A DNA stretch of 64,000 nucleotides from Sagittula sp048553715 (lineage in GTDB: Bacteria > Pseudomonadota > Alphaproteobacteria > Rhodobacterales > Rhodobacteraceae): the NCBI RefSeq assembly GCF_048553715.1, contig NZ_JBLZNC010000001.1:62001-126000 (forward strand), read 5' to 3'. The notes under the pieces are model-generated. The model did no database searches, was not told the origin of the DNA, and was given only the letters and a program-made list of their open reading frames with translations. This document shows positions 1-9,326 of the stretch, one piece after another. A program made the translations under genes and the position numbers. The first letter of the stretch is position 1, and each line of letters opens with the position of its first letter.

Positions 1-267
1 CGCATTCATCTCTGCTTCGGTCTTGCCGTCAAAGAAAGACCACTTGGCGTTGTATTCGCGCACGTGATCCTTGCAGAACCAGTAAAAGTCATCCAGCACA
101 TCCGGTGCCTTGGGCGCACGGAACTTGCCGGGCTGTTCACAGCCCTCATGTTCACACAGGCGCTGCGATGTTTCGGATTCGCCAGTCATGCCGCGTCGCC
201 CGCGCGGGTTCTTCTTCTTTGCGGACTTGATCGACATATCGAAACCGAAGGGATCGGGTCTGCTCAT
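1..267 (-). CDS. J-domain family protein, N-terminal part (cut by window edge)
   Basis: The minus-strand reading frame is open from an ATG at 265-267 to the window edge (89 codons visible). It begins MSRPDPFGFDMSIKSAKKKN and contains a Cys/His cluster (CEHEGCEQPGKFRAP, then WFCKDHVREYN) that could bind zinc. From memory of the family, this N-terminus with PKAPDVLDDFYWFC matches Rhodobacteraceae proteins that carry a DnaJ (J) domain at the C-terminus, but that domain lies outside the window, so the chaperone role is inferred. It sits 245 bases downstream of gatB on the same strand. Confidence 0.6.
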   Translation of the reverse strand, partial: MSRPDPFGFDMSIKSAKKKNPRGRRGMTGESETSQRLCEHEGCEQPGKFRAPKAPDVLDDFYWFCKDHVREYNAKWSFFDGKTEAEMNA

Positions 268-383
268 CTCTCAACCTCTCTCGACTCGGACGCTGGATTT
301 TAGACAATTCGCGGCCTGAGAACAGGCCTTGACGTCAAAAAATCTGTGTAAGCTTTCAGCAAATGGGGGCGGTGGCAGAAGAT

Positions 384-410
384 TGCCAGCCCCCGGTGCG
401 GGGATTGGCA
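384..410 (-). terminator. Possible weak terminator hairpin after gatB
   Basis: An imperfect inverted repeat (TGCCA-CCCC ... GGGG-TGGCA) lies about 100 bases past the gatB stop. There is only a short pyrimidine tract (ATCTTCT) after it on the minus strand, so it is a weak candidate. Confidence 0.3.
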
Positions 411-512
411 GCGCAAACGCAAGCGCGTGGCCCGTTACGCGGACCACGCCGAATGTATTGCGATAATGCTCTCCCGCCGACCATCCTCGGCAGAGGCGTT
501 TGATCCGGTGGA

Positions 513-2030
513 TCAGCTCTCCGCCAGTTTGCGGGCCACCAGTTCGTTCACGGCCTTGGGGTTGGCCTTGCCGCCGGTGGCTTTCATCACCTGACCGACG
601 AACCAACCCGCAAGTTTCGGGTTCTGCTTGGCCTTTTCCACCTGCGCAGGGTTGGCGGCGATGATTTCATCAACGGCCGCCTCGATCGCGCCGGTGTCGG
701 TGACCTGCTTCATGCCGCGTTCTTCAACGATGGCCTCGGGGTCGCCGCCTTCGGTGTAGACGATCTCGAACAAGTCCTTGGCGATCTTGCCGGAAATGGC
801 GTCCGATTTGATCAGCTTGATGATACCGGCCAGTTGTGCAGGCGACACCGGGCTGTCGGTGATGTCCTTGTCGTCCTTTTTCAGACGGCCGAACAATTCG
901 TTGATCACCCAGTTGGCCGACAGCTTGCCGTCGCCCGCCTCGGTCACGACCTGTTCGAAATAGCTGGCATTCACCACCTCGGCGGTCAGCACGCCCGCGT
1001 CATAATCTGTCAGGCCGAAATCGCCCATAAAGCGCGCTTTCTTTTCGTCCGGCAGTTCGGGCAGCGAAGACGCGATGTCGTCCACCCAAGCCTGTTCGAT
1101 CTCCAATGGCAGAAGATCGGGGCAGGGGAAGTAGCGGTAATCATGCGCCTCTTCCTTGGACCGCATGGAACGGGTCTCGTTCTTGTCCGGGTCGTACAGG
1201 CGGGTTTCCTGATCGACGGTGCCACCTGCCTCGACAATGGCGATCTGGCGGCGTGCCTCGACATCAATGGCCTGCTGGATGAAGCGCATGGAGTTCATGT
1301 TCTTGATCTCGCAGCGCGTGCCAAGATGCGAGAAATCCTGCGTTTCCTGATACTTCTCGTACTGGCCGGGACGGCAGATCGACACGTTCACATCCGCGCG
1401 CAGGTTGCCGTTTTGCATGTTGCCGTCGCAGGTGCCCAAGTAGCGCAGGATCTGACGCAGCTTGGCAATATAGGCGGCGGCCTCTTCCGGGCCACGGATG
1501 TCAGGGCGCGAGACGATTTCCATCAGCGCCACACCGGTCCGGTTGAGGTCGACAAAGGACATGTTCGGGTCCATGTCGTGGATGGATTTGCCCGCGTCCT
1601 GTTCGACGTGGATACGTTCCACCCGCACAAGGCGCGCAATGCCCGGTTCCAGATCGACGATGATTTCACCTTCGCCCACCAGCGGATGGTAGAGCTGCGA
1701 AATCTGGTAGCCCTGCGGAAGGTCGGGGTAGAAGTAGTTCTTGCGGTCAAAGGCGGATTTCAGGTTGATCTCGGCCTTTAGCCCCAGACCGGTGCGCACC
1801 GCCTGTTCGATGCAGTATTCGTTGATGACCGGCAGCATGCCGGGCATGGCCGCGTCCACAAACGCCACGTTGGAGTTCGGCTCCGCCCCGAATTTGGTCG
1901 ACGCGCCCGAGAACAGTTTGGCCTCCGTTGCGATCTGGGCGTGGACTTCCATCCCGATGACCAGTTCCCAGTCGTGCTTGGCGCCCGCGATCACTTTGGG
2001 CTTGGGCGTGTCAAAGGTCAGATCCAGCAT
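513..2030 (-). CDS. gatB: Asp/Glu-tRNA amidotransferase subunit B
   Basis: This is GatB, the tRNA-binding kinase/transferase subunit of the GatCAB amidotransferase. The complex converts Glu-tRNA(Gln) and Asp-tRNA(Asn) to the amide forms in organisms lacking GlnRS or AsnRS. The 505-residue product has the family hallmarks WELVIGMEVHAQ near residue 22, NRTGVALMEIVSRPD around 170, and a C-terminal YqeY-like helical domain ending in GKANPKAVNELVARKL. The start at 2028-2030 is preceded by AGGA; an upstream in-frame extension to 2114 lacks family similarity. gatA and gatC are not adjacent, so the subunits are encoded at separate loci. Confidence 0.97.
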   Translation of the reverse strand: MLDLTFDTPKPKVIAGAKHDWELVIGMEVHAQIATEAKLFSGASTKFGAEPNSNVAFVDAAMPGMLPVINEYCIEQAVRTGLGLKAEINLKSAFDRKNYFYPDLPQGYQISQLYHPLVGEGEIIVDLEPGIARLVRVERIHVEQDAGKSIHDMDPNMSFVDLNRTGVALMEIVSRPDIRGPEEAAAYIAKLRQILRYLGTCDGNMQNGNLRADVNVSICRPGQYEKYQETQDFSHLGTRCEIKNMNSMRFIQQAIDVEARRQIAIVEAGGTVDQETRLYDPDKNETRSMRSKEEAHDYRYFPCPDLLPLEIEQAWVDDIASSLPELPDEKKARFMGDFGLTDYDAGVLTAEVVNASYFEQVVTEAGDGKLSANWVINELFGRLKKDDKDITDSPVSPAQLAGIIKLIKSDAISGKIAKDLFEIVYTEGGDPEAIVEERGMKQVTDTGAIEAAVDEIIAANPAQVEKAKQNPKLAGWFVGQVMKATGGKANPKAVNELVARKLAES

Positions 2031-2144
2031 GAGGCGTCCTCTCGGGTCGGCGGTAAAGGCAAGGTTGACGGCGGAATAATTCAGGCGCGGGCCGGGGGCA
2101 AGGTCCGCGTGCATGTGATCTGCCCGCCGCCGCCATGTTTGCGG

Positions 2145-3362
2145 TCAATCGCCCTTGAGCATGCGCAGCCCGTCGGGGCCAAACACCAGCCTGCGACCGG
2201 CCTGCAGGGCAGGGGCATAGAATTCCGCCAGTGTCGAGTTGGCCCGCATGCGTCCGCGTTTGATCGGATCGGTGTCCGTGCTTTGAAAGCGGACGGCGGA
2301 AGGGGCCTCTGCCCAGATTTCAGGATGCAGTTCGCGCAGGTGATCCTGTGTGATCCATCCCAGCGCATCGGCAATGCGGCGGCGCGGGGTGCCGGGGGCC
2401 GTGGGGCCGCCGACGGTCAGGCCGGTGAAAGCCGCCAGCCGGTTGGCCATATCCTGTGTCGGACAGCGTTCGAGTATGTCGTGTAACCCCTCGCAAAACA
2501 GCTCGGCGTCGAGGCGGCGAAAGGCGCCGCTGTCGCGTTCCAACGCTCCGATATAGACCCAACTGTAGCCGCCCATCCCCCAGACGTCCCGCGTTTGCTG
2601 TGCGGCGCGGCGGGCCTGCGTCTCCAGCACTTCCCAGCTGCCAAAGCGGCGCGGTGCGGCATCCACCCCGAGCCGTTTGAGATGCAGGGGGGCGTGCGGG
2701 TCCAGTTCGATCAGATCCTCGTAATCGTCGGCCATCCGTGTGGCGGGTGCGGCATCCGCATCCAGAATGGCGCAGCGCAACGCGGCCCAAAGCATCGACT
2801 GATGCTCAAACGGATCAAACTGGTCGGCCAAGGCCTGCGCCGCACGCATGTGTTGCATATAGGCGCTGCGCAACTGCGGGGCGAGCTCCGCCACCGGCGA
2901 GGCCCCGCGCCACAGATGCGCCGTTTCCAGCTCGACCATGGCCAGAAGGTAGCTCAGCATCGGCTGGTCTTCTGGGTCCTCGTCAGCAAGATTTGCGGCA
3001 AAGGCCTGCGACACCACGGTCACCCGGTCGCGGCCACCGGTCTCCTGCGCATGTCTGATGGCGTGGCAAACGTCGGATCGCGCGCCCTCTGCCAGACACA
3101 TGGCCACGGGGTATAATCCGGCTGTCAGCGAGTTGTTGGACCCGGCGTCGCGCATTTCAGCGGCCAGATTATCCCACGCCTCCTGTCGCGCCAGATGCCG
3201 CCCCCGTTCACGCAACCGCTGCAGATCCTGTGCATCGGGGGAGGGCGCGCAGACAGGGATCTCGATGCCGGGGCGGAGCGGCGGCACAGCGGGCGCGAGG
3301 TCTGATGCATCCAGCGACGGGGGGGGCTTCGCGGCAGATGTGGTCAGTCTGGGCAGGCGCAT
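2145..3362 (-). CDS. Unknown helical protein upstream of gatB
   Basis: I do not recognise this 405-residue protein. After a Pro/Ala-rich N-terminal 60 residues it is predominantly alpha-helical, with a spacing of small and aromatic residues reminiscent of TPR-like solenoids (for example LARQEAWDNLAAEMRDA, MLSYLLAMVELETAHLW). It has no signal peptide or membrane segment. It lies 114 bases upstream of gatB on the same strand and may be cotranscribed. The start is uncertain: I use ATG at 3362, but an in-frame GTG at 3422 would add 20 residues, and neither has a clear ribosome-binding site. Confidence 0.75.
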   Translation of the reverse strand: MRLPRLTTSAAKPPPSLDASDLAPAVPPLRPGIEIPVCAPSPDAQDLQRLRERGRHLARQEAWDNLAAEMRDAGSNNSLTAGLYPVAMCLAEGARSDVCHAIRHAQETGGRDRVTVVSQAFAANLADEDPEDQPMLSYLLAMVELETAHLWRGASPVAELAPQLRSAYMQHMRAAQALADQFDPFEHQSMLWAALRCAILDADAAPATRMADDYEDLIELDPHAPLHLKRLGVDAAPRRFGSWEVLETQARRAAQQTRDVWGMGGYSWVYIGALERDSGAFRRLDAELFCEGLHDILERCPTQDMANRLAAFTGLTVGGPTAPGTPRRRIADALGWITQDHLRELHPEIWAEAPSAVRFQSTDTDPIKRGRMRANSTLAEFYAPALQAGRRLVFGPDGLRMLKGD

Positions 3363-3605
3363 GGGCTGGTCTGAACTCTCGAAAGGCGCGGCGAACGACG
3401 GCGGATGATGCGCATGGATCACAGACCCCGTCGCACGGCGGCAAGCTGTCAGTTCTTATGCCATTCCTATCGGGCGCATCTATGACCGTATCAGGGTCAT
3501 CACAGGATGCAGCGGCAGATTCGTGCCGTGGTTCGGCAAGGCTTTGCTAACACTTGTCACCATCGGGTTGAGAATCGCGGCCCGTTTGGGCACTGTCCGC
3601 GCGTT

Positions 3606-4412
3606 ATGTTGCATGTTGCTGCCCTTCTCGCGCTCATCGGTACAGTCTCGGTTGCAACGCCTGCGGTGGCCAATCCACCGTTGTCGCCCGCCGGAATAAC
3701 CCCGCCGGAGGTCATGTCGGATCAGGCGGTTTCTGTATCGCTGCGCCCCGTCGCCCGCCGTCTCACGGTGCCCGAAGCCCGTTGGGATGGCAAACCCGGC
3801 CGCAAAAGCTGGACCCTCGCGGCCATTCGGGCGCTGCGGGCACATGCCTCTGACTTGCCCGAGATTGTCCCGAAGGACATCGCGACCTACTGCCCCGCTT
3901 ATCCTACGGCCCCGCGCGCGCAGCGCGAGGCCTTTTGGGTCGGACTTTTGTCGTCCCTCGCGTGGCACGAAAGCACCCATCGCCCTGCGGCGGTTGGCGG
4001 CGGTGGCCGGTGGTACGGTTTGACACAAATCCTGCCCAGCACTGCCCGTGGGTATGGTTGTGCGGCGCGCAGCGGCGGCGCGCTCAAAGACCCTCAGGCC
4101 AATCTTTCCTGCGCTTTGCGGATCATGGCCCACACCGTTGAACGCGACGGTGTGGTCAGCGCGGGCATGCGTGGCGTGGCGGCAGACTGGGGACCTTTCC
4201 ATTCCAGTCGAAAACGTCAGGATATGATCCGCTGGACGCGCGACCAGTCCTATTGCCAAGGCTTGCATCGTTCGCTGCGTCCTGTGGCGCGCGAGGATAT
4301 GCAGGCAGATGGCACCGACACGAACGGCCAATTCATCAGCCTGAATGCCACGCGGGAGCCATCAGCGGATCAAACCGCAACACATCCGGTGCTTTCAACA
4401 CAATCCGACTGA
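3606..4412 (+). CDS. Secreted lytic transglycosylase (SLT domain)
   Basis: The 268-residue product starts with a typical signal peptide (MLHVAALLALIGTVSVATPAVA, cleavage after AVA). It then has an SLT-type lysozyme-like core: the catalytic Glu is E122 in AWHESTHRP, followed by the family motif YGLTQILPSTARGYGC. Such enzymes cleave peptidoglycan glycan strands in the periplasm, forming 1,6-anhydro-muropeptides. I chose ATG 3606 because the signal peptide begins there; an in-frame ATG at 3507 would bury it behind 33 residues. It is divergent from the unknown protein at 2145-3362. Confidence 0.88.
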   Translation: MLHVAALLALIGTVSVATPAVANPPLSPAGITPPEVMSDQAVSVSLRPVARRLTVPEARWDGKPGRKSWTLAAIRALRAHASDLPEIVPKDIATYCPAYPTAPRAQREAFWVGLLSSLAWHESTHRPAAVGGGGRWYGLTQILPSTARGYGCAARSGGALKDPQANLSCALRIMAHTVERDGVVSAGMRGVAADWGPFHSSRKRQDMIRWTRDQSYCQGLHRSLRPVAREDMQADGTDTNGQFISLNATREPSADQTATHPVLSTQSD

Positions 4413-4440
4413 TCAGCGGCCTCTCATGGGGGCGGTGGAA

Positions 4441-5304
4441 TTAAGCCTTGTACCAGCTCGGACGGCGCGTGGCATCGACCAGCGACACCGCAGGCGCGCG
4501 GGGCCCGCCCAAGGACAAAGTCGCTTTACGCAACATATCGATGCCCTCTTCGGATTTGGCTGGCAGCGCTTTGGGTGAGATCGGCTCGCCAATAGTGATG
4601 CGGAAGGGCTGGCGCGCCTTATTCAATGTCTCATGAAACAGTGAAATATCGCGCAGCGTGGCATGCAGCATATCGAACATGTAAAACATGACCGAATTGC
4701 GCGCGCGGATGTTCACAGGAATGACCGGCAGATCCAGCTTGCGTGCGATCATGGCCGCAGAGGCCATCCATGGACGCTCATGCAGGCTCAGACCACGGCG
4801 TTTGGCCAGACGGCCCGACGGGAAGATGACCCCCAACCGCCCTTGCTCGACGGCGTTGCGGCAGTAGGCCATGGTCTCACGCGTTTTCGCGTGCGAGCGC
4901 TGTTCCTTGCGCCATTCAACAGGGCAGATGATATCATCCAGCTGCGGCAGAACCCGCACCACATCCTTGTTGGCAAAGAAATAGGTGTCAGGCCGCAGAT
5001 CGGCCAAAGCGTTGTACAAGATCACACCATCCGCCAGCCCCGTGGGGTGGTTCGACACGATCAGGGCAGGGCCCTGCCGCGGGATGTTATGCAGGCCGGT
5101 GATCTCAACATCACGATAGACCATCTCGCCCAGCAGACGGAAGCCATCCTGCGCGCTGAGGTTCTCCAACTGCGAGGCGACCTCAAGCGTATGATCATAC
5201 TGCAGAACACGCTCGAGAACTCGCCGCGCCAAAGCAACGCTGTGCGTGTCGCGATTGAACCAGGGGGCGCGTTCCTCGATCAGGGGGTCGATGCGGTCTT
5301 TCAT
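4441..5304 (-). CDS. Glycerophospholipid-type acyltransferase (PlsC-like)
   Basis: This 287-residue protein belongs to the PlsC/LPLAT acyltransferase superfamily. The catalytic His-Asp motif is seen in SNHPTGLADG near residue 85, and the glycerol-phosphate-binding motif appears as FPSGRLAKR around 165. This spacing is typical of hemolysin-like or ornithine-lipid-type acyltransferases rather than the canonical PlsC. There is no obvious membrane-spanning start. It is convergent with the transglycosylase gene. The substrate (lyso-phospholipid or lyso-ornithine lipid) cannot be read from the sequence. Confidence 0.85.
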   Translation of the reverse strand: MKDRIDPLIEERAPWFNRDTHSVALARRVLERVLQYDHTLEVASQLENLSAQDGFRLLGEMVYRDVEITGLHNIPRQGPALIVSNHPTGLADGVILYNALADLRPDTYFFANKDVVRVLPQLDDIICPVEWRKEQRSHAKTRETMAYCRNAVEQGRLGVIFPSGRLAKRRGLSLHERPWMASAAMIARKLDLPVIPVNIRARNSVMFYMFDMLHATLRDISLFHETLNKARQPFRITIGEPISPKALPAKSEEGIDMLRKATLSLGGPRAPAVSLVDATRRPSWYKA

Positions 5305-5479
5305 AGGTCAGCCATGATCACGTTAACTTGTCTGCTCCATGACAGACACCACAAAAGAAGTCTAGTTTTCACCGATATAATCCGATTTTCCAGACCGGCC
5401 AGAGACGAAACCACACCTTTGCAAGATGCGGACCCTTCGGTCATCTTAACCCAAACGACGGCGCAGGTCTTGCAGAAAC

Positions 5480-6223
5480 CTACCGTCCTCCACTGACATC
5501 AATCAAAGACCGCGTGATATAGGACGCGCGTTCCGACAGGAGCCATAGCGCGGTTTCCGCCACCTCGTCCGCACGCCCCGGGCGCCCCAAGGGCGGCGTA
5601 TGTCCGATTTCTGCCAGTCGATCCGGATATCCGCCTTTCGCATGGATATCGGTGTCGATCAAACCGGGACGAATGGCATTGACGCGGATGCCTTCCGGCG
5701 CCAGCTCATCCGCCAGCCCAAGGGTGAAACTATCGATCGCACCCTTGCTTGCCGCGTAGTCCACAAACAGATTGCCCGATCCCAAACGCGCCGCCACGGA
5801 GGAAACGTTGACGATCGCCCCCCCTTTGCCCCACTCCCGCATCAACGAAACACTTTGGCGGGCCACTTCAATCGCCCCCAACACGTTCACGGCAAAGATA
5901 TCCGACACGCGCTCCGGCGTCAGATCCGCGATGCCGGCTTTGGGGGCAACCACACCGGCATTGTTCATCAGCCCGATCCGCCCGGATTTGAGATCCCGCA
6001 AAGGTTTGAACATCTGCGCAATGGCTTTGGGCTTGGCCAGGTCAGCACGAAACAGATAGGCTTGCGCGCCCATGCTTTCGATCACACCGGCCGTCTCCTC
6101 CGCGCCGGCCTGATCGCTGTTGTAGTGGACAACAATGCGTGACCATCCATTAAACGCTGCATTTCGTGCAGTCGCCGCCCCAATCCCCGAGGACGCCCCC
6201 GTTACGATCAACAAACCGCTCAT
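5480..6223 (-). CDS. Short-chain dehydrogenase/reductase
   Basis: This is a classical SDR of 247 residues with the NAD(P)-binding motif TGASSGIG near the start, NNAG, a catalytic Ser-Tyr-Lys set (NVSSVAAR, then DYAASKG) and RPGLIDTDIH. It resembles glucose dehydrogenase/3-oxoacyl-reductase-like SDRs; the substrate is not evident. The start at 6221-6223 is preceded by a GGGAG ribosome-binding site, better than the in-frame upstream start at 6271. It lies downstream of pepN on the same strand, separated by a GC-rich hairpin at 6322-6341. Confidence 0.92.
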   Translation of the reverse strand: MSGLLIVTGASSGIGAATARNAAFNGWSRIVVHYNSDQAGAEETAGVIESMGAQAYLFRADLAKPKAIAQMFKPLRDLKSGRIGLMNNAGVVAPKAGIADLTPERVSDIFAVNVLGAIEVARQSVSLMREWGKGGAIVNVSSVAARLGSGNLFVDYAASKGAIDSFTLGLADELAPEGIRVNAIRPGLIDTDIHAKGGYPDRLAEIGHTPPLGRPGRADEVAETALWLLSERASYITRSLIDVSGGR

Positions 6224-6321
6224 GGCAATGCTCCCTTCGCCTGAACTTTTCCGCATCATGACCCCGTTCAAACGGGGCCGCCAACGCTTGGTTTTTTCTT
6301 GGTCGAAATACCTCGGGGGGT

Positions 6322-6341
6322 GCGGGGGGCTGGCCCCCCGC
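6322..6341 (-). terminator. GC-rich hairpin downstream of pepN
   Basis: A perfect 8-bp stem (GCGGGGGG/CCCCCCGC) with a 4-base loop begins 8 bases past the pepN stop. On the minus strand it is followed by CCCCCCGAGGTATTTCGACC and then a run of A, not T. It may terminate or stabilise the pepN transcript, and it looks like part of a dispersed intergenic element. Confidence 0.5.
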
Positions 6342-6348
6342 CAATCGG

Positions 6349-8910
6349 TCAGGCATTGAGAATACGGCTGACCATTTCGTCGGTATCGCGGCTCAGCTTC
6401 GGCTTGGCCTTGATGCGTTCCAATTCGGCCTTCATCAAGGAGCGACGGTTGTCATCGTAACGTGTCCAGGTTTGGAAAGCAGAACACATCCGGGCTGTTG
6501 TTTGTGGGTTCAGATCATCCAGCGCGATCAACTTGTCACTCAGCAGCCGGTAGCCCGACCCATCCGCTTGATGGAACGCCGCATGATACCCGGCCAAGGC
6601 GCCAAGCGTGGCGCGGAAGCGGTTGGGGTTGCGCATGGTGAAATCGGCATGCTCCGTCAAAGCCGATGCGCGCGACACCGCTTCCGCTGGCGGCAGCGCG
6701 CCAATCTGCAGCCCGAACCACTTGTCCATCACCAGCCGGTCGTCTTTCCATTGGTCGTAGAAAGTCGCCAATGCTGCTTCACCCTGACCTGCGCGCACCA
6801 ATTGCGCCAGCGCGCCCAGCTGCAGCGTCATGTTGTCAGCGGTGTCGAATTGTGCCTGCGCCGCCTTGCCGCCGTCCAGTCGGGTCTGCAACGCCAGAAC
6901 CGCGCCGCCGAGGGCGCGCTTGCCGGATTGTTCGGCGTCCGGCGCGTAGGGGGCGGTGACGCGGGCTTCCGCGGCCAGTCGGGGCAGCAGGTCGACCCAC
7001 AGCTCTGCGCGATATTGGGCCAGTGTCTCGGAGGCGTCGTAGATCGCATCGGGATCCGGGGTATGGCCGCGTTCAAACAACACCTGCGCCAGATCGCTGT
7101 TGCTAGGCCCGCCCAGCATCAGGGCGCGATAGGCCGGGTCGAGCGTGTCGTCACGCAGAACCTTTGTCAGACTGTCGAGCCAGTCTTGATCAGGCCCCGC
7201 GCCCTCCACGATCATTGCCAGCAGGCAATCACGGGCAAGGTCGCGATTGGCCTCCCAACGGTTAAAGCTGTCGGTGTCATGTGCCAGCAGGAACGTCTTT
7301 TCCTGCGCGGTTGTGGTGCGTTCCAGCACGATCGGGGCAGAGAAGCCCCGCAGGAGCGAGGGCACGGGCTTTTCGGTCAAGCCGTCAAAGGTAAAGCTTT
7401 GCTCGTTTTCGGTCAGTTCCAGCACAGTCGTGGGTGCGACCTCGGTCCCATCGGGCGACAGCAACCCGACAGCCACTGGAATGACCTGTGGTTTCTTGTC
7501 TGTCTGGTTTGCGGTGTCCGGCGAATGCTGGCGCAGGGTCAGGGTATAACGGCCGTCTTCGAATGTCTCATCGACCGCCACGCGCGGGGTGCCGGATTGG
7601 GAATACCACAGCTTGAACTGCGACAAATCGCGTCCGGTGCTGTCCTCGAAGACCTGCAACCAATCCTCGATTGTGGCGGCGTCACCGTCGTGGCGGTCAA
7701 AATACAGATCCAGCGCTTTGTAATACGCCTCGTCCCCGACCAAGAGTTTCAGCATGCCGATCACCTCGGCGCCTTTCTCGTACACGGTGGCCGTGTAGAA
7801 GTTATTGATCTCTTGGAAGCTTTCCGGCCGCACGGGATGGGACAGGGGGCCTTGATCCTCGGGAAACTGGCGAGCGCGCAGCACGATCACATCCTCGATG
7901 CGTTTTACCGGCGCGGACCGCACGTCCGAGGTGAACTGGCTGTCGCGGTAGACGGTCAGCCCTTCTTTCAGGCACAGCTGGAACCAGTCGCGGCAGGTGA
8001 TGCGATTGCCGGTCCAGTTGTGAAAATACTCATGCGCGATGATTGCCTCGATCCGCTCGAAATTGGCATCGGTCGAGGTTTCGGGCGAGGCGAGAACACA
8101 GGAGGAGTTGAATATATTCAAACCCTTGTTCTCCATCGCACCCATGTTGAAATCATCCACGGCCACGATGTTGAAGATGTCCAGATCGTATTCACGACCG
8201 TAAACCTCTTCGTCCCAGCGCATCGATTTCTTCAACGCCTCCATGCCAAAGGCGCATTTGTTCTCGTCGCCGGGGCGGACCCAGATGTTGAGCTCGACGT
8301 CCTTGCCGGAGGTGGTGATGAACCGGTCGGGGTGGTTGACCAGATCGCCAGCCACCAGCGCGAAAAGATAAGCGGGTTTGGGCCACGGATCATGCCATTC
8401 CGCAAAGCCTTCGCCGCTGTCAGTGGGATTGCCGTTGGACAGTTTGACAGGCGCGTCCCCTTCGATCCGCACAGTAAACACCGACATCACGTCGGGGCGG
8501 TCGGGATAGTAGGTGATCTTGCGAAAGCCCTCTGCCTCGCACTGGGTGCAATACATGCCGTTCGACATGTACAGACCTTCCAGCGCGGTGTTCTTGATCG
8601 GGGCGATCTCGACCTCGGCCTCCCACAAAAAGGGACCATCGGGCACGGAAACGGTCAATCCTTGCGCGGTCAGCGCTGGCTGGACCGCAACACCGTCGAT
8701 CTTGGCGGAAATCAGGGTCAGCTCTTCTCCGTGAAGGAAGAAGTCCTGTTTCGGGGCATCGGGCGCGGGGGCGAAATGGATGCGGGCCAGAACGCGCGTG
8801 CTTTCAGGGGCCAGCCGAAAGGTCAGGTGCACATCTTCGACGGTCCAGCCGAAGGGGGTGTAATCCTTGAGGTAGACAGTCTGGGGGGCGGTTGGGGCCT
8901 GATCCTTCAT
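6349..8910 (-). CDS. pepN: Aminopeptidase N (M1 zinc metallopeptidase)
   Basis: This 853-residue cytosolic M1 aminopeptidase removes N-terminal residues from peptides. The substrate-recognition motif GAMEN is at residues 257-261, and the zinc site is H293-E-Y-F-H297 with E316 in KEGLTVYRD. The DUF3458 and C-terminal helical domains expected of bacterial PepN follow. The start at 8908-8910 has GGAG seven bases upstream; an upstream in-frame start at 8979 is unsupported. The gene is divergent from the small membrane protein at 9023. Confidence 0.97.
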   Translation of the reverse strand: MKDQAPTAPQTVYLKDYTPFGWTVEDVHLTFRLAPESTRVLARIHFAPAPDAPKQDFFLHGEELTLISAKIDGVAVQPALTAQGLTVSVPDGPFLWEAEVEIAPIKNTALEGLYMSNGMYCTQCEAEGFRKITYYPDRPDVMSVFTVRIEGDAPVKLSNGNPTDSGEGFAEWHDPWPKPAYLFALVAGDLVNHPDRFITTSGKDVELNIWVRPGDENKCAFGMEALKKSMRWDEEVYGREYDLDIFNIVAVDDFNMGAMENKGLNIFNSSCVLASPETSTDANFERIEAIIAHEYFHNWTGNRITCRDWFQLCLKEGLTVYRDSQFTSDVRSAPVKRIEDVIVLRARQFPEDQGPLSHPVRPESFQEINNFYTATVYEKGAEVIGMLKLLVGDEAYYKALDLYFDRHDGDAATIEDWLQVFEDSTGRDLSQFKLWYSQSGTPRVAVDETFEDGRYTLTLRQHSPDTANQTDKKPQVIPVAVGLLSPDGTEVAPTTVLELTENEQSFTFDGLTEKPVPSLLRGFSAPIVLERTTTAQEKTFLLAHDTDSFNRWEANRDLARDCLLAMIVEGAGPDQDWLDSLTKVLRDDTLDPAYRALMLGGPSNSDLAQVLFERGHTPDPDAIYDASETLAQYRAELWVDLLPRLAAEARVTAPYAPDAEQSGKRALGGAVLALQTRLDGGKAAQAQFDTADNMTLQLGALAQLVRAGQGEAALATFYDQWKDDRLVMDKWFGLQIGALPPAEAVSRASALTEHADFTMRNPNRFRATLGALAGYHAAFHQADGSGYRLLSDKLIALDDLNPQTTARMCSAFQTWTRYDDNRRSLMKAELERIKAKPKLSRDTDEMVSRILNA

Positions 8911-9022
8911 GGGGATGCTCCTACATTTTGCGGCGCGATGGAACTCGTGCGGTTGTCGAAGTGTTAGGCCTGTAACCAAGTGGCGGCAACCATGCCCGCT
9001 GCTTTTTGTTCAGGAGATACCG

Positions 9023-9250
9023 ATGTCCGCGCCCGACACGAATGTAAAAGAACAGGAACGCCAGCACAAAACCCCCTTGACCGGAATGCGTTTGGGGCTG
9101 GTCTTTGCCGCAATTCTGATGTTGGTGCTGGGAGCCTACCAGTTGATCAACGCCGAAGGCCCCGAGGGGGCGGAGACGCAGGTCGAAGTCGGCCCCGGGG
9201 TCGAGGTGACCGAGCCTGAAAACCCGGTGCCCGCCGAAAACGTGGACTGA
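9023..9250 (+). CDS. Small single-pass membrane protein of unknown function
   Basis: This 75-residue protein has a charged N-terminus (about 20 residues), one hydrophobic segment (LGLVFAAILMLVLGAYQLI) and an acidic, Pro/Glu-rich tail. The orientation N-in/C-out is inferred from the flanking charges. A strong AGGAG lies six bases before ATG 9023. A rho-independent terminator follows within 60 bases, so this is a short single-gene transcript. I recognise no family. Confidence 0.75.
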   Translation: MSAPDTNVKEQERQHKTPLTGMRLGLVFAAILMLVLGAYQLINAEGPEGAETQVEVGPGVEVTEPENPVPAENVD

Positions 9251-9274
9251 TCCTCATCTGTTCACGGCACGTAG

Positions 9275-9310
9275 AAAAGGGTGTGGATCGTGCGGGTCCA
9301 CACCCTTTTT
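9275..9310 (+). terminator. Rho-independent terminator
   Basis: A long stem (AAAAGGGTGTGGA paired with TCCACACCCTTTT) with a 9-base loop is followed by T residues, directly after the small membrane protein gene. The A-tract on the left arm would let it act in both directions. Confidence 0.85.
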
Positions 9311-9326
9311 GTTACCGGAGCACGCC

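Noticed and set aside
6472..8967. Plus-strand open frame of 831 codons antisense to pepN
   Set aside because: pepN on the other strand has intact GAMEN and HExxH motifs and a ribosome-binding site. The antisense frame is His/Gln/Arg/Val-rich, as expected from high-GC codon bias, and matches no family.
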